Shown piece by piece: positions 8,410 through 16,694 of a stretch of 64,000 nucleotides of DNA; position 1 is the stretch's first letter, and the number at the start of each line of letters is the position of its first letter. A program made the position numbers and the translations under genes. Source of the DNA: Pseudomonadota bacterium (GTDB lineage: Bacteria; Pseudomonadota; Gammaproteobacteria; Xanthomonadales; Rhodanobacteraceae); the NCBI GenBank assembly GCA_018240565.1, contig JAFEFO010000036.1, positions 1 to 64,000 of the forward strand, given 5' to 3'. Under the pieces are notes generated by a model. The model worked only from the letters and a program-made list of their open reading frames with translations. It was not told where the DNA came from and made no database searches.

Positions 8410-9741
8410 ATGATCGAACGCAAGGAATTCGCCCGTCGCCGCAAGCAGTTGATGCGGATCGTCGGCGACGACGGCATCTGCATCGTGCCGGCGGCCCCGG
8501 AACGCGTGCGCAACAACGACAGCCACTATCCCTACCGGCAGGACAGCGACTTCCACTACCTGACCGGATTCGCCGAGCCGGAAGCCGTGCTGGCGTTGAT
8601 ACCCGGCCGCACAGTTCCTGATCGAGATCGCGGCGAGGCGATCCTGTTCTGCCGCGAACGCGACCCGGAGCGCGAAGCCTGGGACGGCGCACGCGCCGGG
8701 CAAGAAGGTGCAGTCGCCGAATACGGCATGGACGACGCCTTCCCGATCGGCGACATCGACGACATCCTGCCCGGCATGATCGAGGGTCGCTCGCGCGTCT
8801 ACTACCATTTCGGCCGCGACACGGACTTTGACGTCCAGCTCATCGGCTGGGTCAATCGCGTGCGCTCGCGCATCAAGCAGGGCGCGCGGGCACCGCACGA
8901 GTTCGTCGCACTCGGCCATATCCTGCACGACCTGCGCCTGTTCAAGACGCGTGACGAGTTGCGCGTCATGCGCCGTGCCGCGCAGATCGCTGCGGGCGCA
9001 CATGTGCGCGCCATGCGCGCGGTGCGCCCGGGCATGAACGAGCACGAGATCGAGGCCGAACTGCTGCACGAGTTCCACCGCCGCGGCGCGGTACCGAGCT
9101 ACGAGCCCATCGTCGGCGGCGGCGCGAATGGCTGCGTGCTGCATTACCGCGCCAACAACGCGCCGTTGAAGGACGGCGATCTGCTGCTCATCGACGCCGG
9201 CGCCGAATACGAATGCTATGCCTCCGACATCACGCGTACTTTCCCGGTCAATGGAAAGTTCTCGCCCGAGCAGCGCGTCCTCTATGACCTCGTCCTCGCG
9301 GCACAGAATGCGGCGATCGAACAGGTACGCCCCGGCAAGCCGTTCGGTGCGTATCACGATGCCGCCGTGCGCACGCTCACGGCCGGATTGATCAAGCTCG
9401 GCCTGCTCAAGGGCGGCCTCGACAAGAACATCCGCGAACAGACCTATCGCAAGTTTTACATGCACAAGACCGGGCATTGGCTGGGCCTGGACGTGCACGA
9501 TGTCGGCGATTACCGCGTCGACGGCGAATTCCGCGAACTGGAACCGGGCATGGTGGTGACCGTCGAACCAGGCCTGTACATTGCCCCGGACGCAAAAGGC
9601 GTCGCGGCGAAATGGCGCGGCATCGGCATCCGCATCGAGGACGACGTGATCGTGACGAAGGACGAACCGGAAGTCATCACCACGGCCGTGCCGCGCGATG
9701 CGGATGCAATCGAGGCGTTGATGACCGCGGCGCGCAAGTGA
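8410..9741 (+). CDS. pepP: Xaa-Pro aminopeptidase (M24B)
   Basis: Removes N-terminal residues from peptides whose second residue is proline, in the cytoplasm. The 443-residue length fits E. coli PepP. The N-terminal domain holds the NNDSHYPYRQDSDFHYLTGF signature. The C-terminal pita-bread fold has the dimetal ligands: Asp in LLIDAGAEYECYASDITRTF, His in HKTGHWLGLDVHDVGDY, Glu in VEPGLY and Glu in GIRIEDDV. In many relatives pepP stands near zapA on the same strand; here it is divergent from the large sensor gene, so the locus has been rearranged. Confidence 0.95.
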   Translation: MIERKEFARRRKQLMRIVGDDGICIVPAAPERVRNNDSHYPYRQDSDFHYLTGFAEPEAVLALIPGRTVPDRDRGEAILFCRERDPEREAWDGARAGQEGAVAEYGMDDAFPIGDIDDILPGMIEGRSRVYYHFGRDTDFDVQLIGWVNRVRSRIKQGARAPHEFVALGHILHDLRLFKTRDELRVMRRAAQIAAGAHVRAMRAVRPGMNEHEIEAELLHEFHRRGAVPSYEPIVGGGANGCVLHYRANNAPLKDGDLLLIDAGAEYECYASDITRTFPVNGKFSPEQRVLYDLVLAAQNAAIEQVRPGKPFGAYHDAAVRTLTAGLIKLGLLKGGLDKNIREQTYRKFYMHKTGHWLGLDVHDVGDYRVDGEFRELEPGMVVTVEPGLYIAPDAKGVAAKWRGIGIRIEDDVIVTKDEPEVITTAVPRDADAIEALMTAARK

Positions 9742-9761
9742 CAGGATGAAAAATGGAACCT

Positions 9762-9904
9762 CGTCATTCCGGCAGGGAATGCCGGAATCTAGACTGCATG
9801 GATGCCGGAAGAATGGAAGCACCGGGTCTTTGCATGGTGCTTTCGCGTGTTGTGATGCTGCCATCCCTGGCCCCTGGATTCCGGCAGTCCCTGCCGGAAT
9901 GACG
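9762..9904. repeat. Two inverted copies of a CGTCATTCCGGC palindromic repeat
   Basis: Copy 1 (9762-9790) begins CGTCATTCCGGC and folds back on TGCCGGAA. Copy 2 (9876-9904) is nearly the reverse complement of copy 1, ending CTGCCGGAATGACG. About 85 bases separate them. The pair resembles a REP doublet or small MITE. A related copy lies at 40439-40471. The element reaches to within three bases of the start chosen for the next gene. Confidence 0.7.
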
Positions 9905-9907
9905 CTG

Positions 9908-11278
9908 ATGCGGTTTACCGTTCGATTGCTCGCGTTGTTCGCTGTGGCAACCGCCGCTCACGCCGCCACCTTGCCGGTTCATTTCGGCCTGTTCGGCAAC
10001 GTGCATGTCGCCACGCCGGCCGGCGAGCCCAAACGCGCCATCGTGCTGATTTCGGATTCGACGGGATGGAATGCCCGTGCCGAAAACCTGGCGGTCGCGC
10101 AGGCGGATGCGGGCGCCTTCGTGATCGGCATCGATCTGCCCGTGTACCTGGCGCAGATGGAGTCGATCAAGGACAAGTGTTCGTTTCCGGCCGGGCATTT
10201 CGAGGAAATGATCCACTGGATCCAGCGCAACCAGAAGCTGGACAAGTATATTTACCCCATTTTGGTCGGCGATGGCGCCGGCGCCACGTTCGCCTATGCG
10301 CTCGACGCGCAGGCGCCGCAAGGAACGTACACCGGACTGATCACGCTCGGCTGGGATGCGGATTTGCGCCTGCCCAAGCCCGTGTGCAAGGGTGACGCCG
10401 GGCCGATGACCGCAACGGATGGCCGTGGCCGTTTCCGCATCGTGCCGGTCAAGCATTTGCCAAATGCCTGGTTGCCGCAGCCGTTCGCGCCCGGCGCGCG
10501 CGTCACGGGCATGGCTACGCGTTTGCCCGGTGCGTTGCACGAATGGTTGGCGGCGCTCAATGGCACGATATCCGATCCCGGCAAGCAACTCGACGCGGCG
10601 ATCCAATGGCTCACCGCGCCGGCGCGTGCGGCGCCGCCGTTGCCGCAGGACATCGCCGACCTGCCGCTGGAAACCGTGCCCGCGCAGGGCGAATTCGCGC
10701 AGCGCGTCGGCATCATCCTCACCGGTGACGGCGGTTGGGCCGGACTTGATGTAGCCGTCGCCAACCAGCTGGCGCAGCGCGGCATCGAGGTCGTCGCGCT
10801 CAATACGCTCAAGTATTTCTGGGACACGCGCACGCCCGCACAGGCCGCCGATGCGCTGACTCGCATCATCGGCCACTACGGCGCGCAATATCCGCTCGCC
10901 GATTTCGTCGTCGTCGGCTATTCCTTCGGTGCCGGCTTGTCGCCGGTGCTGATCAATCGCCTGCCCGAATCCGCGCGCAAGCGAGTTGCCGCGCAGGTGC
11001 TGATCTCGCCCGACGACACCGCCGTGTTCGAGATCCACGTCGGCGACTGGTTCGGCTCGACGCAACACCAGGGCGCAATTCCCATCGCGCCGGAAATCGC
11101 CAGGACACAGGTGCCGGTGATCTGTGTGCATGGCGCCGACGAAGACGACAGCTTCTGCAAGCAGATCGTCGGCAAGGCCAATGTGCGCGAACTCGTGCTG
11201 CCCGGCGCGCACCACTACAACGGCGATTACGACAAGCTCGGCGCGGCGATCGTTGGCGCGTTGCCGGTGCGCAAGTAG
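9908..11278 (+). CDS. AcvB/VirJ-family secreted alpha/beta hydrolase, long form
   Basis: A 456-residue exported protein: signal peptide MRFTVRLLALFAVATAAHA, an N-terminal domain, and a C-terminal VirJ-type alpha/beta-hydrolase domain. The hydrolase part has GDGGW near 275, the nucleophile elbow GYSFG, an acid in HGADEDD and His in GAHHYNGDY. Agrobacterium AcvB is a periplasmic hydrolase that removes the lysyl group from lysyl-phosphatidylglycerol and is encoded beside an MprF homologue (LpiA). The stop here is one base from the end of a convergent mprF, which supports the same role. An open frame extends upstream to 9746, but it runs through a repeat element; the signal peptide fixes the start at ATG 9908. 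Confidence 0.85.
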   Translation: MRFTVRLLALFAVATAAHAATLPVHFGLFGNVHVATPAGEPKRAIVLISDSTGWNARAENLAVAQADAGAFVIGIDLPVYLAQMESIKDKCSFPAGHFEEMIHWIQRNQKLDKYIYPILVGDGAGATFAYALDAQAPQGTYTGLITLGWDADLRLPKPVCKGDAGPMTATDGRGRFRIVPVKHLPNAWLPQPFAPGARVTGMATRLPGALHEWLAALNGTISDPGKQLDAAIQWLTAPARAAPPLPQDIADLPLETVPAQGEFAQRVGIILTGDGGWAGLDVAVANQLAQRGIEVVALNTLKYFWDTRTPAQAADALTRIIGHYGAQYPLADFVVVGYSFGAGLSPVLINRLPESARKRVAAQVLISPDDTAVFEIHVGDWFGSTQHQGAIPIAPEIARTQVPVICVHGADEDDSFCKQIVGKANVRELVLPGAHHYNGDYDKLGAAIVGALPVRK

Positions 11279-11279
11279 C

Positions 11280-13886
11280 TCATCCAACCAGCAACCGCCG
11301 ATACCCGCCCGACACCAGGGCGGCAATGTCGATGAGCAAGCCCGGCACCCATAGGCCGCGCGGATAGGCGAGGTAGGAGCCGATCCATTCCGGTTTGAAC
11401 TTGTCCTTGTATTTGCGCACGCCCTGGTAGTTGTAGAAACGGTTGCCGTACTGGAAGGCGAGCGCGGCGAGGCGTTCGTTGACGCGCGCATACGGGTTGT
11501 CGCCGACGCGCGAGAGCGGTGCCATGCCGAGGCTGAAAATCTCAAACCCTTGGTCCTGCGCCCACAGCATGACTTTGGCGAACAGGAAATCCATCGTGCT
11601 GCGCGGCGTGTCGGCGACGTGGCGCATCAGGTCAACGCTGGCGTGTCCGCCGGGACCATACGGCGGCAGCACATTGGCGAAGGCAATCAATTCGTCGTCG
11701 CGATGCACGAGGCCGAGCGGACTCCAGGAAAAATAGTCGGGATCGAAGCGCCCAAGTGAAAAACCTTTTTCGTCGCCGCCCTTGTCGGCCAGCCACGCAT
11801 CCGAAACGCGTTCCAGGTCCGTCAGCAAGGCGGTATCGAACGGCGGTTGCACGAGCGTGAACGCGAGTTTTTCCTTCTGCGCGCGATTGCAGGCCTGGCG
11901 CAGGTCCTCCCAGCGTTTGCCGGCGAGCGAGAATTCGGAAAGATGCACGAGCGCGAGTTCGCCGAGCTTGAACAGGTCGAAACCGAGGTCGTGGTAGCGC
12001 GACAGGTCCGGTTCGAGCACTTCGTAGAATATCGGTACGCGATCCTGCGCGTCGGCGAAATGACGAAAGTCCAGGATCGCGCGATCGATCGCGGCATCGC
12101 TGCCGCACGGAGAGCCGAGCGCGACGAGACGGTCGCGCATGCTGCCGTAGGCGATCACGGCCTGGTGGTCGGCGGCCCAGAACAGGTGTTTGTCGGCCAT
12201 GAAGGTCAGGTGCGCGAATTCGCCGCCGCCGTGCGCGTTGTACAGGTCGCGCGCGCGTTCGAGTTCGGCGCGATCGGGCAGGGCGAGCTTGGGCCGGTTG
12301 ACCGCGAACGCCTGCCAGATGAGATAGATGATCAGTCCCAGCAATGCGGCGGCAAGGCCGCGGCCGATGCGCGAGGTGTGTTCGCCGAAGCCGACATAGA
12401 ACAGGTCGAACGAATCGTCGCCGAGCACCTGCGCGACGCCGATGGCAAAGAACACCAGCACGCAGATCAAGAGGCCGGCGAACCAGCCGAACGTGCGCGC
12501 CGAGGTCAGCGTCATCGCGCGGCGCGTGAACACGCGCTTGCGTGCGCGCAGCAGCGCGGCGACTGCCAGCAGGAACAACGCTTCGCCGAAATGCAGACCC
12601 TTGGTGATGGCCAGCGCCGCGCTGATCAGCAACAACCATTGCGCCACGCGATAGGCCAGGCGCAGCCGGCCGTCGATACCGCGCGCCAAGCCCAGCAGCA
12701 GCACGCCGGACAGCACCGAAAACCAGTTGGAGCTTTCCACCGCCAGGATCGGCAGGTGCGTGCGCACCGTGGCGATGTGTTCGCTGACCGATGGAATGGC
12801 GGCGGAAGCAAGCTGCAGTGCGCCGGCGCCGAAGGTCAGGATCGCGAGCAGGCGCGTGCCGAAATCCGCGAGCAAGGTCGCCGGCAGGCCAAGCAGTCCG
12901 AACAGTGGATGTCCGGCAAGCCGGCTGCGCAGGCGCGCGAGCAAGGGCAGGCGCGCGCTGAGCATCTCCGAGCCCATGTACAGCGCGATCAACAGCGGCA
13001 ACAGGTAATAGGCGATGCGGAACAGCATCAGGCCGGATACCACCGAGGCCTTGTCGTAGCCGGCCTCGCCAAGCGCGAGCAGGATCAGGCCGTCGAACAC
13101 ACCCAGGCCGCCGGGCACCTGGCTGACCAGTCCCAGCACGCCGGCACCCGCGAACGCGCCGAGCAGCAGGCCGGGTTTGACGTGTTCGCCGGATATGTAG
13201 ATGCAGGCGTACAACGTCGCCGCGGCGAGCAGCCAGTCGATCAGCGAGACGAGGGTCAGTTCAACTTTCAGCCGCAGCGGCGGAATGCCGACGTCCTGCG
13301 GCAGCCAGCGCATCAGCGCACGCCGCGTGGTGAGGAAAAAATACAGTGGCAGGTACAGCGCAGCCGCGACGAGGACCACCGCGGCGACCCAACGCTGTGC
13401 GGTGCCGTTTGTCATGGGTAGCGAACTCGTCGCCAGCGTGGCGATCACCAGCAGCGACAATCCCGACAACAACGACAGCGCCTGCATGCCGATCAGCGCG
13501 GCAGCGCGCGAGAGCGGCACTTTCAATCCGCTCAAGCCCATCAGGCGCACGCTCGCGCCCATCGCGCCGGAAAGATTGAGCGTGTTCGCCATGGAATTGG
13601 CGACGAAGGCGAGGCGAAAATATTCGCGCGTGTGCACGCCGAGCTTGAGCCAGCGTCCGATCAGCCAGTCCACCGAGCCGGTGAAGGTCACCGCAAACAG
13701 GGCGAGCGCGGCGACGCCGAGCGCCGGCAGGGTCGGCACCTCGATCAGCGTGCGCTGGATGTCGGCGAGCGGGAATTCCCCGGCTTCGCGCCACAGCAGC
13801 CACGCCGTGAGGGCGAGGAACGCAAGCGGCACGATCCAGCGCAGGCGGGCAAAGGCGCTGGGCGCGGCGGCGGGAACCTCGCTCAT
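11280..13886 (-). CDS. mprF: Phosphatidylglycerol lysyltransferase/flippase MprF
   Basis: An inner-membrane bifunctional protein of about 868 residues. The N-terminal half is a polytopic flippase-type domain with many hydrophobic helices (residues 1-500). The C-terminal half is a soluble aminoacyl-PG synthase domain (LPG_synthase_C), for example FSWSPLGLVHRDDELIAFAN and STMDFLFAKVMLWAQDQG. It adds an amino acid from aminoacyl-tRNA to PG and moves the product outward, giving resistance to cationic peptides. Length agrees with known MprF. The frame is open to 13943, but the ATG at 13886 avoids overlap with the upstream AcvB/VirJ gene and begins MSEVPAAAPSAF; no strong RBS was seen. It follows the upstream hydrolase by 16 bases, so they form an operon. 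Confidence 0.92.
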   Translation of the reverse strand: MSEVPAAAPSAFARLRWIVPLAFLALTAWLLWREAGEFPLADIQRTLIEVPTLPALGVAALALFAVTFTGSVDWLIGRWLKLGVHTREYFRLAFVANSMANTLNLSGAMGASVRLMGLSGLKVPLSRAAALIGMQALSLLSGLSLLVIATLATSSLPMTNGTAQRWVAAVVLVAAALYLPLYFFLTTRRALMRWLPQDVGIPPLRLKVELTLVSLIDWLLAAATLYACIYISGEHVKPGLLLGAFAGAGVLGLVSQVPGGLGVFDGLILLALGEAGYDKASVVSGLMLFRIAYYLLPLLIALYMGSEMLSARLPLLARLRSRLAGHPLFGLLGLPATLLADFGTRLLAILTFGAGALQLASAAIPSVSEHIATVRTHLPILAVESSNWFSVLSGVLLLGLARGIDGRLRLAYRVAQWLLLISAALAITKGLHFGEALFLLAVAALLRARKRVFTRRAMTLTSARTFGWFAGLLICVLVFFAIGVAQVLGDDSFDLFYVGFGEHTSRIGRGLAAALLGLIIYLIWQAFAVNRPKLALPDRAELERARDLYNAHGGGEFAHLTFMADKHLFWAADHQAVIAYGSMRDRLVALGSPCGSDAAIDRAILDFRHFADAQDRVPIFYEVLEPDLSRYHDLGFDLFKLGELALVHLSEFSLAGKRWEDLRQACNRAQKEKLAFTLVQPPFDTALLTDLERVSDAWLADKGGDEKGFSLGRFDPDYFSWSPLGLVHRDDELIAFANVLPPYGPGGHASVDLMRHVADTPRSTMDFLFAKVMLWAQDQGFEIFSLGMAPLSRVGDNPYARVNERLAALAFQYGNRFYNYQGVRKYKDKFKPEWIGSYLAYPRGLWVPGLLIDIAALVSGGYRRLLVG

Positions 13887-13902
13887 CGGGCGCGGGCGCG
13901 GC

Positions 13903-14853
13903 TCAGTGGTTGCGCTCGGCCACGCGCGGCGGCTCGCCGGCATCGCGCAGCAGTTCGATCAACCCGGCGCGGTACTGCGGCATCCAGTTGCGCGGCACGC
14001 CATAGCCGTGGCCGACATGCGGCAGGCTGATCACTTTTCCATTTTTTACTTTTTCCACAAAGCTCACCGTCGCCGGGGCATTGCAGACCTTGTCGATGTC
14101 GCCCTGCAGCACGATCCACGGCGCCGGCACGCGCGGCACGGTGTTGAAGACGAAGCCGTAGGGCGGCTTGTGCTGCTTGTCGGCGGTCAGGCCGGTGTCT
14201 TCGCAAAACGGCTTGTGGTAGATGAGGTCGGGACAGAAGCCAAGCGTCATCGCACCGGAAAAACGCGCATCGCCGGCCTGCGCGAGCGCCGCATAGACGA
14301 CCGTTGCGCCGGACGAATAGCCGATCAGCAGTGGGCGGAAGGATTCCGGCAGGTTCATCGCGGATTTGACTTCGTTGCCGATCCGCTCGAACGTGGCGGC
14401 GGCATCGCTGCACTCGCCGCTGCCCGCATCGAGCGATTTGAGCAAGGCCGGCGTGCTGAATCCGGCCACCCAATAACCCAGGCTCGCCGCGGTTTGCGCC
14501 ATGTCCCACACACCCAGTTCCCAGCCGCCGTCGCCCGAGGCGAACAAGGCCAGGCCCCTGGGTTCGCCGGATGGTGCGTAAACGGTGACCTTGCCGACGC
14601 CTTCGATGTCGACGATGCGCGTCGCCTTGGGGTCCAGCAAGGGTGCCTTGTGGGGCGAGGTGTGCACGCCTTGCTTGGCCGTGGGGCCGCGTGGCTTTGC
14701 CGCATGCATGGACGCGTGCGTTTCCGGCGCGGCGAATCGTGCCGGCGTGGCCGGTGAGTAGTCCGGCGCGAACGGATCGGTCGCGGCCACGGCAGCGCCG
14801 GCGAATGCGGTTGCCAAGACAGCGGAAAAACAGGCAGGGATGAGCGATTTCAC
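13903..14853 (-). CDS. AcvB/VirJ-family secreted alpha/beta hydrolase, short form
   Basis: A 316-residue protein with signal peptide MKSLIPACFSAVLATAFAGA, a linker rich in Pro, Lys and Ala (about 25-75) and one VirJ-type hydrolase domain. Visible motifs are SGDGGWELG, the nucleophile elbow GYSSG and a C-terminal His in HVGHGYG. It lacks the N-terminal half found in the long form at 9908-11278. It precedes mprF by 16 bases on the same strand, so it is probably co-expressed with lipid aminoacylation. By family it should act on aminoacylated phosphatidylglycerol in the periplasm; this is inference. No type IV secretion genes are nearby, so a VirJ role in T-DNA transfer is not supported. Confidence 0.83.
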   Translation of the reverse strand: MKSLIPACFSAVLATAFAGAAVAATDPFAPDYSPATPARFAAPETHASMHAAKPRGPTAKQGVHTSPHKAPLLDPKATRIVDIEGVGKVTVYAPSGEPRGLALFASGDGGWELGVWDMAQTAASLGYWVAGFSTPALLKSLDAGSGECSDAAATFERIGNEVKSAMNLPESFRPLLIGYSSGATVVYAALAQAGDARFSGAMTLGFCPDLIYHKPFCEDTGLTADKQHKPPYGFVFNTVPRVPAPWIVLQGDIDKVCNAPATVSFVEKVKNGKVISLPHVGHGYGVPRNWMPQYRAGLIELLRDAGEPPRVAERNH

Positions 14854-14926
14854 GAGGTCGGACGGGCTGCCGGGTCATCCGGCGTGCGGCGCGCCATTAT
14901 CGCATGCGCACGCGCCGCGGCGGCAG

Positions 14927-16249
14927 TCAGGCCGCGGCGAAGGCGTCGCGGGTAAGGTTTTCCGGCTCGCCCTCGGTGCATACCACATCGTCCTCGATGC
15001 GGATGCCGCCATAGCGGCGGAAGGCATCGACCTTCGGCCAGTTCACGTCCTGCGCATGCGGCCCGGCCTTGAGTCGGGCCAGCAGCATGTCGATGAAATA
15101 GATGCCCGGTTCGATCGTGGTGACCATGCGCGGCTCCAGCGTGCGCGTGAAGCGCAGGTAGGGATGGCCCGGCGGGCGCGGGATCGTGCCGCCGGATTCG
15201 TCCTTCTGGAAGCCGGCGACGTCATGCACCTGCAGGCCGAGCGGGTGGCCGAGGCCGTGCGGGAAGAACGCGGACGAGACACCCGATTCCACCGCGCCTT
15301 CCGCGCTCAGGCGGATGAAGTCCTGCTCGCGCAGGATGCCGGCCAGTACGTGATGCGCATGCACGTGCAGATCGGCATAGTTCTGGCCGCGACGCACCCT
15401 CTGCACGAAGCCGCGTTGCGCCGCATCGACGGCGTCGATGAGTTCCTGGAATTCGCGCGCCGGCGTCGCGGCATAGGTGCGGGTGATGTCGGAAGCGTAG
15501 CCGTGGAAGCTCGCGCCGGCGTCAATCAGGAACGAATCGGCATGCGCGGGTGGAGCGCGGTTCAAGTCGGTGTAATGCAGGATCGCACCGTGCTGGTTCA
15601 GCGCGATGATGTTGCCATAGGGCAGTTCGTTTTCGGTCTCGTGCACGGCATTCAGGTACGCCGTGTTGATGTCGTACTCGGATTTGCCGGCGCGGAATGC
15701 GGCTTCGGCGGCGCAGTGCGCGCGCACGCCAAGCTTGCTCGCGACGCGCAGCATCGCCAGCTCGTAATCGGTCTTGTAGCTGCGCTGCCAGTGCAGGTAG
15801 TTGAGCACGCGATCCGGATTGTTCGGTTTCGCCTCGCCGAGCGCGGCGATGTCCTCGCCGATGATGGCGCAGCGCGGCAGCGACTTGGGCAGGTGCGCCA
15901 GCGCATCGCGCGCTTCGTGGATGATCGCGACATCGAAGTGCTCGACCCAGTATCCGGCCGGCGCTTCCGGCACGACGTGCCAGTAATCGCGCGGTTGCAG
16001 GTAGATCAGTTTCGGTTTTTGGCCGGGCGTGTAGGCGATCCACGAGCCCGGCGCCTTGGTCACCGGCAGCCAGTGCTTGAAATGCGGATTGACCGCGAAC
16101 GGATAAGGGCGATCATCGAGGAACTGGTCGCGCAGGACACCCGCGGCGACGACGAGGTGATCGAAACCGCCGCGCGCCAGCGCCGCGTCAGCGCGGTCGC
16201 GCAACGTGCGCAAGTGCTGCGGATAAAGTTTTGCCAGCAGGTCGGACAT
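14927..16249 (-). CDS. pepQ: Xaa-Pro dipeptidase (prolidase)
   Basis: Hydrolyses dipeptides with C-terminal proline. The 440-residue protein matches PepQ in length and in the signatures PYPFAVNPHFKHWLPVT near 48, DAGASFHGYASDITRTYA (metal Asp pair), FFPHGLGHPLGLQVHDVAG (metal His) and YGGIRIEDDVV (metal Glu). It is the PepQ branch of M24 and not a copy of the pepP in this window. It lies 72 bases after the PilZ gene on the same strand, perhaps read through from it. Confidence 0.95.
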   Translation of the reverse strand: MSDLLAKLYPQHLRTLRDRADAALARGGFDHLVVAAGVLRDQFLDDRPYPFAVNPHFKHWLPVTKAPGSWIAYTPGQKPKLIYLQPRDYWHVVPEAPAGYWVEHFDVAIIHEARDALAHLPKSLPRCAIIGEDIAALGEAKPNNPDRVLNYLHWQRSYKTDYELAMLRVASKLGVRAHCAAEAAFRAGKSEYDINTAYLNAVHETENELPYGNIIALNQHGAILHYTDLNRAPPAHADSFLIDAGASFHGYASDITRTYAATPAREFQELIDAVDAAQRGFVQRVRRGQNYADLHVHAHHVLAGILREQDFIRLSAEGAVESGVSSAFFPHGLGHPLGLQVHDVAGFQKDESGGTIPRPPGHPYLRFTRTLEPRMVTTIEPGIYFIDMLLARLKAGPHAQDVNWPKVDAFRRYGGIRIEDDVVCTEGEPENLTRDAFAAA

Positions 16250-16321
16250 GGTGGCGCTCGATGGAAGACCAGGCGCCTATTGTGCAGCAAGATGTCGCGC
16301 GCAGCAGATTCGAACGGCCTT

Positions 16322-16672
16322 TCAGTCGAACTGCCCGCCCGGCGAATTGACCCAGTCATAGAGGAGGTTGTAGTCCTCGGGGCCGATGTCGATGATGCGA
16401 AAACCCGTCCAGAACTGGCCGGGCACGTTCGCCATTTCGCTCCACTGCTCGTGCAGGCCCAGTTCCAGCGTGTGGTTCCTTCCCGTCGCGCCATTGGGCA
16501 GGTCAAAACTGACCTGGAACAAGGCGTCTTCCGGCAATTGGCGGCCGCTGATCATCAGCATGCCGTCGATCGACAAATTGCCGACATGGCCCATCTGGTG
16601 GCCGCTGATCGCATCGGTGACGGCGATGGCGTGATGAGCGCGCTTGCGCTGGTTACGACGGTGTTCGGCCAT
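16322..16672 (-). CDS. Single-domain PilZ c-di-GMP receptor
   Basis: A 116-residue PilZ protein. The N-terminal RRNQRKR supplies the RxxxR motif and NLSIDG supplies the (D/N)xSxxG motif, so c-di-GMP binding is likely. It lies 22 bases downstream of the DUF1631 gene on the same strand and is probably co-transcribed with it. With the GGDEF/EAL sensor at 3688-8280 it gives this window both a c-di-GMP enzyme and a c-di-GMP receptor. Partner and output are unknown; flagellar, pilus or exopolysaccharide control are the usual roles. Confidence 0.88.
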   Translation of the reverse strand: MAEHRRNQRKRAHHAIAVTDAISGHQMGHVGNLSIDGMLMISGRQLPEDALFQVSFDLPNGATGRNHTLELGLHEQWSEMANVPGQFWTGFRIIDIGPEDYNLLYDWVNSPGGQFD

Positions 16673-16694
16673 GGGATTGCCTCGCGGTGCGGGC

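Noticed and set aside
9746..9907. An N-terminal extension of the long AcvB/VirJ-like gene to 9746
   Set aside because: The extension translates a palindromic repeat element and precedes a good signal peptide at 9908.
9908..14853. VirJ homologues as a sign of a type IV secretion system
   Set aside because: No other vir or tra gene is near; the mprF context fits lipid aminoacylation instead.
8410..16249. pepP and pepQ as a tandem duplication
   Set aside because: They belong to different M24 branches with different N-terminal domains and lie on opposite strands.
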